Source of the DNA: Triglochin maritima
Lineage: Eukaryota; Streptophyta; Magnoliopsida; Alismatales; Juncaginaceae
Length of the DNA: 64,000 bases
Direction of reading: 5' to 3'
Assembly (NCBI GenBank): GCA_963682175.1
Contig: OY821791.1
Coordinates: forward strand, 26,968,326 to 27,032,325
Shown here: positions 45,700 through 56,757 of the stretch, one piece after another
Layout of the letters: the number at the start of each line of letters is the position of its first letter
How positions within the stretch are numbered: position 1 is the stretch's first letter
The notes under the pieces: generated by a model
The model's input: only the letters and a program-made list of their open reading frames with translations
Told to the model about the DNA's origin: nothing
The model's database searches: none
Translations under genes and position numbers: made by a program

Positions 45700-47103
45700 A
45701 ATGTTTTATGTGAAAATTTACAACACCAACCCTAAATTATCTACAATTTGTTAGTTATTTCTTTTTGATTGTAAATTTTATAAAATCTACTCTTACTACA
45801 CTTATCTTTTGTTTTGTCTTTCTCTTCTTACACTCTCTAGTTGTATGGTGTTTCCATGAATTTGTTGGCATGATGCAGAAAGCTGAATAAATTTTTAATG
45901 TGCTTTGGTCCATTAATATAGTAAGTTGAGATTTCGCATTTTAGGGTTTCACTTAGCAAATACTTCAAAACAATAACCTAAGACTTTTGGTTTGCAAATC
46001 ACAACAAATAATGCAAAAAATTACTCTAATTGCAGCTGCAAAAAAGTCATGTTTTGTTCACTAAACTTGGGTCTTGAAGATTCTATAATCGCAACAACAA
46101 CAACATTTCAATCAAAACGGGCTTAAGGCTATTCACTTGAGAAATCTCCAATCTTAAACCAATCAAAATAACAATACGGAATTCCTAATTAGGATTGTAC
46201 CTGGGTCCAAAGCTGGTCCATACCGAAACCGGATTGAGAGAAATCCCAAAATTGGAAACCACAGACCGAACCAGGGTTTTTTTTCTTCGAAAAAATTACT
46301 TTTTTAAGTCAATTAATCGTTTTTGATGCCTCCACTCTAATCTTGTGATGGTTCATTACGTATAAAGCTAAATACTCAATTAAAATTCGTCAAGAAAGTA
46401 ATGATCATATGAGAGGATAATCATCTCAGCAAATTTTATGGGAATAAGATGAATTCAGAGTATACATTAATGAAAAAGGACTTAGTAGTACTAGTATGAA
46501 TGTTAGTATGTAATATTTTAGCAAACATATCCATATTAAGACAAATGCATATCCAACAAGTATGCACTAAGACAACTATGTTGATGCTTTTTAAGATATG
46601 ACTTAGCTTCAACCCTCCACTAATATAATAGATTTCTTCGCCCATCTAGATGAATATAAAATGTATTAATACTTTTTCTTTTTTGTCTCAAGGTGTATAA
46701 TCGATCTTCTTAACCCAAAGACATACAACAAAAACAAACCCAACACCCTCAATTAGAAACTCATAACCCAACGCAAACAAAACATATATAAATAAGTAAA
46801 AACAAATACTAGACAGTAAAATATTTCTCTAAAATGTCCCCACTAAACCTAAGCAACATTCAACGAACCAGCATGGAAGACGGCTAAGTCGGGAACGGGG
46901 CCTTGGAGCTGTGGAGGAGTCCGGAACGGGGGCTTGGTGATGTGAAGGAGCTCGGGGACGACCGCCGCCGGCGAGGTAGTGGGTTGACTCTAGGGTTTGG
47001 GGATCGGACGGTGTTGGGATTTGGCGGTTGTGTGGGGGCATAGTTTTAAAAAGCGGACTGGATGGTTCGATTTGGTCCGACCAGAGGTGTAGTAGTTGGT
47101 GTA
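45700..47103. other. Intergenic, no clear gene
   Basis: AT-rich to about 46840. Then comes a GC-rich stretch (46850-47040) with a minus-strand open frame (starting MPPHNRQIPTPSDPQ) rich in Pro, Arg and Ser. It may be the first exon of an unidentified or broken gene, but no domain is visible. From 47036, TTTTAAAAAGCGGACTGG-like sequence resembles a MITE end. Confidence 0.35.
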
Positions 47104-47111
47104 GTCTAAAA

Positions 47112-47773
47112 CAAGATTTTAAAAACCGATCCGGACTGGACGGTCGACCCGGTCGAACTGGAACCGATGGTTCAGCGATCGGTTCAACTAAAAAATCGAG
47201 CCTCCAGTCGAACCGGTCTGAACCGGATTGAACCCGGTCCGACCCGGTCGGACCGTTTGGTTGGACCGGTTTGTCGGACCGGGCATAAAAATATTTCAAA
47301 TTTTCCTAATTTTTAAAATCAGAAAATATGAGGATTTTTTTTCTATTCTTACAAACAAAAATCAACCCACCACAAACCCTTCTCTCCCTCACCAAATCCA
47401 TTCGTAAGTATGATGTCATGGATAATATTGAAGATTGATTTTGGTTTTAGATTCTTAATCCAAATAATATTTTCTCTAATTCTTATTCAAACAAATTTGT
47501 TCCATTAAGTAAAGATAGAAAATTTACTGAGTTAAGCAAATTGTTTTTGATATCATGAATTATATTTAACGTTTGGTGTATATATTAAATAATTTTACAG
47601 AAATCGGTTCAAACTGGTCCGACTGTTAATATTTATTCGGTCCGGTTCAACTTCGGGTCTAAAAAATACAGATGTCATGCTGACGTCGTCAACGGTCCGA
47701 TTGTGGTTCGACCACATTGAACCAAAACCAAAACTTTATCAGTTCGATGACCGGTTCAGTTCTGAAAACCTTG
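47112..47773. mobile_element. hAT-type MITE
   Basis: The ends are CAAGATTTTAAAAACCG and the reverse complement of the right end, CAAGGTTTTCAGAAC. An 8-bp duplication, GTCTAAAA, lies at 47104-47111 and 47774-47781. The 662 bp have no transposase. Inside each end are many CCGGTTCGAACCG-like segments. Eight-bp duplications and CA-starting ends are typical of hAT elements. The flanks (47036-47103 and 47782-47815) are rich in the same motif, so it probably landed in a related copy. Confidence 0.75.
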
Positions 47774-48179
47774 GTCTAAAATCCCGAACCGGGTTGAAGA
47801 CGGTCCAACCATATTTACAAACATTTTATAATTTTGTAATATCTAAAACAAAACAAAAAAACTAAAATATGTGTCAAAAAATTACATAAGAAAAACATTA
47901 CAAACTTATGTAATGTAGTGGTTATGTATCTTGCTTTCCACAAAACCCCTCTCTTGAACGCTTATACCACTCACTTCTGGTAGTCCACCCCACCTCGGCC
48001 AGCATTATCTTGAATTCCAGACCAGCATCGACACAAGAACAGGAGGGACCGCAAGATCTAAATCGCAATACAAGACCATCGTCATCATGTGAGGTAGAGA
48101 GAAAACCAACCTTTTGATCTTTAGCTTTTATTATATTTTAGTAGAGAATTTCGTTAAACAGAGATATTGCTTGGGCATA

Positions 48180-48390
48180 TTGCATTATATTTAACATTTT
48201 GTATGTACTTTTTAAAATAATTTTACGGAAGTAGTTTAAACTGGTCCGACTATTAATATTTAAACGGTCCCATCGAACTTCAACTTCAAAAAATGATGAT
48301 GTCATCAACGGTCGAACTATGACCCAACAATAGTCCGACCACGTTGAACCAAAACCAAAAGTTTATACATCATCGGTTCGATTGGGTAGG
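48180..48390. repeat. Diverged copy of the MITE right half
   Basis: About 200 bp parallel 47545-47755: ATTATATTTAAC, AATAATTTTAC, AAACTGGTCCGACT, then GATGTCATCAACGGTC-like and TGAACCAAAACCAAAA. Substitutions are many, and no left half or ends were found. Confidence 0.65.
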
Positions 48391-48905
48391 GGGAAAGATT
48401 TATTTTTACTTGATTATTAAGTTTAAAAAAAATGTAGTTCCGGATTTGCTTTGATTTCCACCGGACCAACGGGAACCTACGGAATTTATTTTTCAACACC
48501 TAGTACCAAACCTAATTCTGTCAATTGTGTGATCAAGAAGATAGTTCGAAAACGCACACCACCTTTCTATTTTATTTCTTTCTCCTATACTAGATTCTCA
48601 AACTTTGATTTTACTATTCTACTCATTAGCGTTTTAATTCTTCTATACCACCCCTCTCCCTGATCTTTTCTTTCTTTCTTAAAAATTCTAAACAAATCTC
48701 AAATTTTACAATTATTTCCCATTCCCACCAAACTACTATACCTTCAATTTAAAACTTCACCGTGTCATGTTTAACTCAGCTAACTCATTTCTCCATCGTC
48801 ATCCTCGGTACCCCCGCTCCCTCATTGTAAAATAGTCACGGTGGAGAAGAACTTGGATGATATTTGTTTAGGGGGAAGCAGTTACATCATAATTGAGGTG
48901 TGCAA
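48391..48905. other. Short intergenic stretch left of the LINE
   Basis: No gene recognised. Positions 48882-48905 are repeated exactly at 58090-58113 on the other side of the LINE. Confidence 0.5.
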
Positions 48906-48921
48906 CAATTTACCCCAAATA

Positions 48922-49839
48922 GGATATTTCAAAAGTACAAATGGCATATGCCAAGGAGACCCACTATCCCCGTTACTTTTTCTAATTGTGGCAAACTTTG
49001 TTAATAATATTCTGCATCTAGGAGTGTTCAACATGCTTATCGAAGGCATAGAGATAGGCAGTGAATGCGTATTGAATATGCAATTTGCTGACGATACAGT
49101 CTTGTTTCTTAAACTAACAGCGGGTAACATCATTAACATAAAAAATGGTAATCTTTGAACACATTTCTGGGTTGAAAATCAACTTCGAGAAGTCGAGCAT
49201 AGTAGGAGCTAATGTAAGGCTAGAAGAGATAACTTCATTTCAACAAATCCTAGAATGCGGTATCAACCCACTATCCTTTAAATACTTAGGGATACCACTG
49301 CAACCCAAAACGGGTCCACAATCCTAATGGAACAATGTGATTCAAAAAATGGAACAAAAAATAGGAAGTTGGAAAACAAAACATTTGTCGATCGGGGATC
49401 GACTTACAATGATTAATGCGGTAATCACACCTATGACAACTTATTTCATGGCATGCATCAAAACTCCTATAGGGATTATCCAAAAAATTGACCGATTAAG
49501 ACGGAACTTCCTATGGAACAACTCCATAGAACACTCTAGATTGAAAAATCTGGTAAATTGGCATAAAGTATGCCAAAACAAAGGAAAAGGTGGACTAGGA
49601 ATCATCAACCTGGAAAACCATAGCATAAGTTTAAGAATAAAAAAATTGTGGGACTTGCTAAGTGGCAAGAATTGCCTAGTTAATATGATATTACACAAGT
49701 ACCAAGATCAAAACAGACAATTAGGAATCTTTCCCCAAAAAATAAAACTAGAATCTCACCATTCTTTCGAGACCTAATTGAATGGATACCAACGATATGC
49801 AGTTACAGCCTCATAAAGGTGGGTAATGGCGCATCAACC
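48922..49839 (+). pseudogene. LINE reverse transcriptase, C-terminal half
   Basis: Visible motifs are FKSTNGICQGDPLSPLLFLI and the catalytic box MQFADDTVLFLK (two Asp present). After a frame change near 49145 come SGLKINFEKSSIVGANV, FKYLGIPL, RLTMINAVITPMTTYFMACI, RRNFLWNNS and GGLGIINLENHSISLRIKKL. This order is standard for plant L1-type LINEs. The endonuclease and the first half of the polymerase are missing (5' truncation). Stops at 49157 and 49326 and a frame change show it is dead. The reading frame reaches GNGAST just before the Copia LTR and resumes as FWFD after it. Confidence 0.8.
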
Positions 49840-50220
49840 TGTAGGATCGTGTGGGTCGATTATACTAATCACTTTTATCCCTAATTATCCACTTGTTTAA
49901 ACAATCAAGATAAGTGCAGCGGAATTTAAAACGAACAAGCGAGTAGGGAAGGAATATGCAAACCACCATGGACACGGGGGTTTTACAGAGGTTCGGTCAC
50001 CGCCTACGTCCTCTCTTGCAAGCTCCGCTCGACACTTCGAGCTCCGCTCGCGTCTTCAATATCCACTCCCCGTTCCGGGCCGGGAGAGAACGCCTTTTAC
50101 AAAACAAGCTCCACGAACACCCTCGTGAACTTGACTTTCTTCTCTCACAATCCGAGAGGAACACTTCGGGCTTTCACCGAAGTCCTTGCTTCTTTTACAA
50201 CTGAGAACTTGAGTGGAATA

Positions 50221-51741
50221 TGTAGGAGGATCGTGTGGGTTATGGGTCCACTAATCACTTTTAAGCTAATCACCTACTTGTTTAAGCAATCAAAGAAATG
50301 CAGCGGAAATTAAAACTAAACAAGCAAGTAGAGGAAGATAATGCAAACCACAAAAGACGCGTTGGTTTTTATAGAGGTTTGGCACCCCACCCGGGTCCTA
50401 GTCCTCTCTTGCAAGCTCCGCTCGGATCACCGAGCTCCGCCCACGACTTCGCTAACCACTCCCCGTTCCGGGTCGGGAGAGAACGCCTTCACAAGTCTTC
50501 AAGCTCGCGAACAACCCTTGCCGAGCTTGGCTCCACCTCACAATCCGAGAGGATCACTTCGGGCTCTCACCGAAGTCTATACTCTTTGTCTTGGGCTTTC
50601 ACCAAGACCCTTGCTTCTTGCACAATGGTTGAGTGGGACAACACTCTCTAAATCTTGAGCACACTTGAGTAGAAATAAGGAATTGATCACTAAGTGTGGA
50701 AGGTTTGAGGCTTTGAGTGTTTTGGATTCTCTCTAATGTTTGGGACAAGTTTGTAGTGGGAGAGTTGTGTTAAAATGTGTTTTACAACTCCTTATATAGG
50801 CATTAGAGAGAATAGAGCCGTTGGGATTGATTGGGTGTGAGTTGATGTGTGAAACACAAAATAGAACTTGCAGGACCCAATTCTGGATGAATTTGGTCGA
50901 CCGATTCGGGATGAACGGTCGACCGTTAGGCAGTTTTGAACTAAGTTCGGTCGACCGGTTAAGCAACGGTCGACCGCCCAATGCTACGACTTAGGTACAC
51001 TTAAGTTATCGGTCGAACACCTAAAGGGAAACGATCGACCGATTTGTACCAGGCATTTTGGGGTTGACAAACAAAGTTATATTCGGTCGACCGAAACAGG
51101 TCTAGCGGTCGACCGTTTTTCAACAGGAGATTCGGGTTTGTCAAGAGATGGACAAACGGTCGACCGATACAAGAAATATATTTGGGGTATTTTTGGTTTA
51201 ATACGAATACGACCGTTGGGTATATACGACAAAAGTAACGGTCGGGAAAATAAGTTCAGACGGTCGACCGAAAGGTAAAACACGGTCGACTGAAACTGGG
51301 CAGTGAAACATAAACAAGATACTTGATCATTCGGTCGACCGAACGGCATGTTGCGGCCGACCGAATGTGGGCAGATAGTTAGGGTTTAAGTTTAGTGTTT
51401 TCCGGTCTAAGTTTGGGTGATCTATTGAAGTCCAAATTATGTGAAATTTCGTGTGTGACTTTTATAAGGAACCTAGTGTGTGTTTAAGTTGATTTTAGCT
51501 CAAGTGTGCTCAAAATACACAAGTTCCTGAAGACTCAAAGAAATACAAAATACATGTCTTCAAATGAGCTTGATTACATGTCTTGACTTGATTTTCCTTT
51601 CTTCCTTGAGTCTTGATCACCTGTAGAGGTTAGCACAAAGAAATATATATGCAATGCAATATGTGTGCTACTCTACATGATCATAATTAAGATTAGGTTA
51701 ATTAAATCATCAAAACATAGATTAAGGCTAAAAAGCCAACA
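50221..51741 (-). repeat. Gag-only Copia 3' LTR
   Basis: A 1521-bp LTR. A minus-strand TATATAAGG lies near 50789-50797. Upstream of it in transcription, 50894-51350 carries nine exact GGTCGACC motifs and about four one-base variants. Confidence 0.9.
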
Positions 51742-52364
51742 ATCTCCCCCTTTTTGATGATGGCAACCTATATCTTAACTAAATCTTAATACATGGAATT
51801 TGTGTATGTAAACTATGCATATTAATGCTCCCCCTATGGATGTGCATAGTTTTTGTTCAATTTTATTCCAAATTCCAAATTACCCCCTTAATTATCTCTC
51901 CCCCTTTGACATCCATCAAAAAATTGATATTACTAAAACAAAGAATATACAATTGAAGGTCAATGTGGATGTCTTGTAATGAAGTTGCTCCCCCTAAAAT
52001 TTGCACTTCATTACTCTAATAAAAGATATAACATTTAAGCTCCCCCTATCAATAAGGCTAGATGAAAACTATGAATATGATTCAAGTTAATTTCATTTAA
52101 GTTTCAACTTAGGCCTTATTCTAACATCCATTTAAAATTTGACATTTATAATCAATGGATGTGATAAATAATTTGCAATGAATAGGGTTAAAGATATGTC
52201 AATAACGCATATAAGTAGTCTAGACTAGAACCAATTTAATCAAAAATTTTAGAGGATAGGAAATTATACCAACTAGAAGCCTGAATTGGTTCCAATCTCA
52301 ATTGGTGATGCAACCGGAATTGGATTTGACCCTTGAGCTCACCCGGTCACCACCATTTACTTCC
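51742..52364 (-). other. Gag-only Copia 3' non-coding region
   Basis: AT-rich sequence between the end of the Gag region and the LTR, with the polypurine tract at its LTR edge (51742-51757). No coding content is seen. Confidence 0.6.
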
Positions 52365-52757
52365 TCAAGCACCTACAAGTGTAGATTTAGGTACCCAAAC
52401 AACTTTGGATCCTTGAATATTAGCATTGGGAACCCAAACCATTTTGGTTTTAGGAGCCCACACATTTGAGGAAGTATGCTTTACAACTAAGTGCTTTCCA
52501 TTTAAAGTTGTATAGGAAGCATGGTTTTTCAATTTTGCATTAAATCCTAAACCATGTTTTTGCAACGATTGTCTTTGACTTCCTAATAGCATGTTAAGCA
52601 TCTTAGTTCCATTGGTGAACTTTTCTAGATCTTTTCTTAATTGCATATTGTAGGCATGAAGATCTAATTGTTCACAATCTATGGGTGTTGCTTTTAATTT
52701 ATCAAAATTTGATGCATAGTTTTCTAGTTTAGCAACCACCTCATTTTTCTCATTCAT
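52365..52757 (-). pseudogene. Gag-only Copia, C-terminal Gag segment
   Basis: A frame of 130 codons with a coiled stretch (VAKLENYASNFDKLKATPID), then LLGSQRQSLQKHGLGFN, and a tail with repeated VWVP motifs (KTKMVWVPNANIQGSKVVWV). Such tails occur just before the protease in some Copia lineages. Here the frame stops at 52365 and no protease follows. It is out of frame with the upstream Gag frame, which ends at 52841, so a frameshift near 52760-52840 probably separates two parts of one original Gag. Confidence 0.65.
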
Positions 52758-52840
52758 GCATGTTTCAATTTGGCTTTGGAGATCTTTAATTTGCTTTCTA
52801 GCATTTTTGTTCTTTTCACAAATGATCTCATATTGTTTAA

Positions 52841-54010
52841 CTAAGTCATGAAATGCATTTTGAACTCATCATGTGTATAATTTTCATCGTTTGCACTAGA
52901 ATGTGAGTTATCACTACAATATGACTTAGTTGAGCATGAATTACTAGAGCAAGAGTTAGATTCTACCTCACTTTGATCTTCAATAGCCATGAAACATGAG
53001 TGAGCCACCTCTCTTCGACTTTGCAAGGAAGACGACGATGATGGTGGTGATGAAGAATCATCCCATGTAGCCTTGTGAGCTACCTCCTTCCTTTCTCTTC
53101 TCTTGCTCTTCTCCTTTTCTCTTCTTCTCTCCCTTCTCTCCTTTTTCTTCTCCCATTCTCTTATCTCATTTTCACTCTCTTCCTTCTCCTTCTTCTTTTC
53201 TCTCTTTTCACTTCTTCTACCTCTTCTTTCATCCTTTTCTTCTTTATCCTTCTTGAGGTATTTGAAGAAGTCATTTGCTAGGACTTCAATGTCCTCATCT
53301 TCTACACTCCTCCTTGGTTGGTCAATATTTGCATGTAATCCCAAGGTGTGTTTGTTCTTGGAGGCTTCCTTCTCCTTCCGATGGTTAATTTGGAGCTCAT
53401 AAGCCATGAGATTTCCAACGAGTTCCTCCATCTTTAATTTTGAAAGATCATGTGCCTCTTCAATTGCGACGACTTTATCTTCCCAATCGATGCTAAGTGA
53501 CTGGAGGAACTTCCTTGTCATCTCTCCCTCATTGATTTTTCTTCCAAGAACCAAAAGAGAGTAAGTAATATCGGTGAAGCGAGTGTTCATTTCGCTTATG
53601 TTCTCACCGATTTGCATAGAAAAAATCTCATATTTATGCATGAGGAGACTAATGCGGGTTTCCTTAGTTTTGCTATCCCCCTCATGATGCATTTGTAGTC
53701 TATGCCAAATTTTATATGCACTTATACAACCCCTAATTCTATTGTATTCACCCTCATTAAGACCACAATGCAAGATGTTCATGATTTTCGAATTCATTTC
53801 GATTTCTTTCATTTTGGGTCTTGTAAGTGTATCTAATTCATCTTCATTTGGGGGTGTGTATGGATTTTGAAGAAACATCCAATACTTAAGGTCATTAGAA
53901 ATTAGGAAAATCTTCATCCTATTCTTCCAATAATCATAATTAGACCCATTAAGCAAAGGAGGTCGAGTAGTGCATAATCCTTCTATGTGATTAGATGATG
54001 TAGAAGCCAT
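52841..54010 (-). CDS. Copia-type Gag protein
   Basis: A 389-residue frame from MASTSSNHIEGLCTTRPPLL. Residues about 15-230 are the Copia Gag (UBN2-like) domain: YDYWKNRMKIFLISNDLKYW, IMNILHCGLNEGEYNRIRGC, AYKIWHRLQMHHEG, NEGEMTRKFLQSLSIDWEDK and LKMEELVGNLMAYELQINHR. A strongly charged Lys/Glu/Arg segment (about 255-320) follows, then a Ser-rich tail. No zinc knuckle is visible. The ATG at 54010 lies only 40 nt past the primer site, so the leader is very short. It would form the capsid of the particle. The frame is intact, unlike most in this window. Confidence 0.82.
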   Translation of the reverse strand: MASTSSNHIEGLCTTRPPLLNGSNYDYWKNRMKIFLISNDLKYWMFLQNPYTPPNEDELDTLTRPKMKEIEMNSKIMNILHCGLNEGEYNRIRGCISAYKIWHRLQMHHEGDSKTKETRISLLMHKYEIFSMQIGENISEMNTRFTDITYSLLVLGRKINEGEMTRKFLQSLSIDWEDKVVAIEEAHDLSKLKMEELVGNLMAYELQINHRKEKEASKNKHTLGLHANIDQPRRSVEDEDIEVLANDFFKYLKKDKEEKDERRGRRSEKREKKKEKEESENEIREWEKKKERRERRREKEKSKRRERKEVAHKATWDDSSSPPSSSSSLQSRREVAHSCFMAIEDQSEVESNSCSSNSCSTKSYCSDNSHSSANDENYTHDEFKMHFMT

Positions 54011-54049
54011 GCTAAAAAAATACTATTAAGTATGAGAATTAACTAACAA

Positions 54050-54062
54050 GGCTCTGATACCA
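54050..54062 (-). promoter_or_regulatory. Primer binding site (initiator tRNA-Met)
   Basis: On the minus strand, TGGTATCAGAGCC follows the LTR end TACA after a two-base TT spacer. This is the standard Copia primer site. Confidence 0.9.
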
Positions 54063-54064
54063 AA

Positions 54065-55587
54065 TGTAGGAGGATCGTGTGGGTTATGGGTCCAATAATC
54101 ACTTTTTAAGCTAATCACCTACTTGTTTAAGCAATCAAAGAAATGCAGCGGAAATTAAAACTAAACAAGCAAGTAGAGGAAGATAATGCAAACCACAAAA
54201 GACGCGTCGGTTTTTATAGAGGTTCGGCACCCCACCCGGGTCCTAGTCCTCTCTTGCAAGCTCCGCTCGGATCACCGAGCTCCGCCCACGACTTCACTAA
54301 CCACTCCCCGTTCCGGGCCGGGAGAGAACGCCTTTACAAGTCTTCAAGCTCGCGAACAACCCTCGCTGAGCTTGGCTCCACCTCTCACAATCTGAGAGGA
54401 TCACTTCGGGCTCTCACCGAAGTCTATACTCTTTGTCTTGGGCTTTCACAAAGACCCTTGCTTCTTCCACAATGGTTGAGTGGGACAACACTCTCTAAAT
54501 CTTGAGCACACTTGAGTAGAAATAAGGAATTGATCACTAAGTGTGGAAGGTATGAGGCTTTGAGTGTTTGGATTCTCTCTAATGTTTGGGACAAGTTTGA
54601 AGTGGGAGAGTTGTGTTAAAATGTGTTTTACAACTCCTTATATAGGCATTAGAGAGAATAAAGCCGTTGGGATTGATTGGGTGTGAGTTGATGTGTGAAA
54701 CACAAAATAGAACTTGCAGGACCCAATTCTGGATGAATTTGGTCGACCGATTCGGGATGAACGGTCGACCGTTAGGCAGTTTTGAACTAAGTTCGGTCGA
54801 CCGGTTAAGCAACGGTCGACCGCCCAATGCTACGACTTAGGTACACTTAAGTTATCAGTCGAACACCTAAAGGGAAACGATCGACCGATTTGTACCAGGC
54901 ATTTTGGGGTTGACAAACAAAGTTATATTCGGTCGACCGAAACAGGTCTAGCGGTCGACCGTTTTTCAACAGGAGATTCGGGTTTGTCAAGAGATGGACA
55001 AACGGTCGACCGATACAAGAAAGGTATTTGGGGTATTTTTGGTTTAATACGAATACGACCGTTGGGTATATACGACAAAAGTAACGGTCGGGAAAATAAG
55101 TTCAGACGGTCGACCGAAAGGTAAAACACGGTCGACTGAAACTGGGCAGTGAAACATAAACAGGATACTTGATCATTCGGTCGACCGAACGGCATGTTGC
55201 GGCCGACCGAATGTGGGCAGACAGTTAGGGTTTAAGTTTAGTGTTTTCCGGTCTAAGTTTGGGTGATCTATTGAAGTCCAAATTATGTGAAATTTCGTGT
55301 GTGACTTTTATAAGGAACCTAGTGTGTGTTTAAGTTGATTTTAGCTCAAGTATGCTCAAAATACACAAGTTCCTGAAGACTCAAAGAAATACAAAATACA
55401 TGTCTTCAAATGAGCTTGATTACATGTCTTGACTTGATTTTCCTTTCTTCCTTGAGTCTTGATCACCTGTAGAGGTTAGCACAAAGCAATATATATGCAA
55501 TGCAATATGTGTGCTACTCTACATGATCATAATTAAGATTAGGTTAATTAAATCATCAAAACATAGATTAAGGCCAAAAAGCCAACA
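54065..55587 (-). repeat. Gag-only Copia 5' LTR
   Basis: A 1523-bp LTR matching 50221-51741 with few differences. A minus-strand TATATAAGG is near 54635, and the GGTCGACC cluster spans 54738-55195. Confidence 0.9.
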
Positions 55588-56757
55588 GGATACACTCTCT
55601 AACTTGAGCACACTTGAGTAGGAATAAGGAATTGATCACTAAGTGTGGAAATTGGAGGTTTGGAGTGTTTGGGATTCTCTCTAATGTTTTGGACAAGTTT
55701 GTAGTGGGAGAGTTGTGTTAAAATGGGTTTTACAACTCTATTTATAAGCCTTAGAGAGAATAGAGTCGTTGGGATTGATTGTGTGTGAGTTGATGTGTGA
55801 TACACAAAACAGAAATCTGCACGACCCAAATCGGAGTAAATTCGGTCAACCGAATCGGGACGAACGGTCGACCGTTTGACAGTTTTGAACTAAGTTCGGT
55901 CGACCGGTTAGGTAACGGTCGACCGCCCAACGCTACGACTTAGGTACACTTAAGTGATCGGTCGAACTCCACAAAGGAATCGGTCGACCGATTTGTACCA
56001 GGCACTTTGGGGTTGACAAACAATGATGTATTCGGTCGACCGAAACTGGTCTAGCGGTCGACCGTTTTTCAACAGGAGATTTGGGTTTGTCAAGAGATGG
56101 ACAAACGGTCGACCGATCATGGTCCTCGGTCGACCGATACATGAAATGTATTTGGGGTATTTTTGGTTTAATACGAATATGACCGTTGGGTATATACGAC
56201 AAAAGTAACGGTCGGAAAAATAAGTTCAGGCGGTCGACCGAAACCGGGCAGTGAAAATACATATAGGATACTTGATCATTTGGTCGACCGAACGGCATGT
56301 TGCGGTCGACCGAATGTGGGCAGATAGTTAGGGTTCAGGTTTGGTGTTTTCCAGTCTAAGTTTGGGTGATCTATTAAAGTCCAAATTATGTGAAATTTCG
56401 TGTGTGACTTCTATAAGGAACCTAGTGTGTGTTTAAGTTGATTTTAGCTCAAGTATGCTCAATATACACAAGTTCCTAAAGACTCAAAGAAATACAAAAT
56501 ACATGTCTTCAACTGAGCTTGATTACATGTCTTGACACATGTTCCTAAGACTCAAAATAAAATCAAGATTACAAGTCTTCATATAGCTTTATTACAAGTC
56601 TTGACTTGATTTCATCCTTCCATGAGTCTTGATCACCTGTAGAGGTTAGCACAAAGCAATATATTTGCAATGCAATATGTGTGCTACTCTACATGATCAT
56701 AATTAAGATTAGGTTAATTAAATCATCAAAACATAGATTAAGGCCAAAAAGCCAACA

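Larger units (their letters stand above)
50221..55587 (-). mobile_element. Gag-only Copia retrotransposon, nearly intact
   Basis: LTRs are at 50221-51741 and 54065-55587, about 99 percent identical by eye, both TGTTGGC ... CTCCTACA on the minus strand. The initiator tRNA-Met primer site is beside the right LTR and the polypurine tract AAAAAGGGGGAGAT beside the left. The interior is only 2.3 kb and encodes Gag; integrase, reverse transcriptase and RNase H are absent. The flanks are GGAATA (left) and GGATA (right), an imperfect duplication. The target was an LTR of the same family. It would depend on enzymes from an autonomous relative. Confidence 0.88.
49840..56757 (-). mobile_element. Truncated Copia LTR inserted in the LINE (outer)
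   Basis: It starts TGTAGGATCG at 49840, runs to 50220, is interrupted by the gag-only Copia element, and resumes at about 55588 to end AAAAGCCAACA at 56757. It is the same family as the inner LTRs but clearly diverged. Eleven exact GGTCGACC motifs lie in 55860-56320. The sequence after 56757 (CTCTCCTCCTTTTGG) resembles the polypurine tract of the inner element, and no duplication is found. This is therefore an LTR with a stub of internal sequence left by deletion, not a clean solo LTR. Confidence 0.75.

Noticed and set aside
46829..47299. 156-codon minus-strand frame
   Set aside because: It spans the end of a MITE and GC-rich intergenic DNA. Part of it is MITE sequence, and no domain is visible.
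53075..53402. Leu/Phe/Ser-rich plus-strand frames
   Set aside because: They are antisense to the Lys/Glu-rich segment of the Copia Gag.
44786..56320. Open frames rich in GRP, STE and VDR words in several LTRs
   Set aside because: They are produced by reading through the GGTCGACC arrays in different frames. They have no start context, domain or conservation as proteins.
49840..56757. Outer Copia LTR as a clean solo LTR
   Set aside because: No 5-bp duplication is found, and the right edge retains polypurine-tract-like sequence, so a deletion product is more likely.
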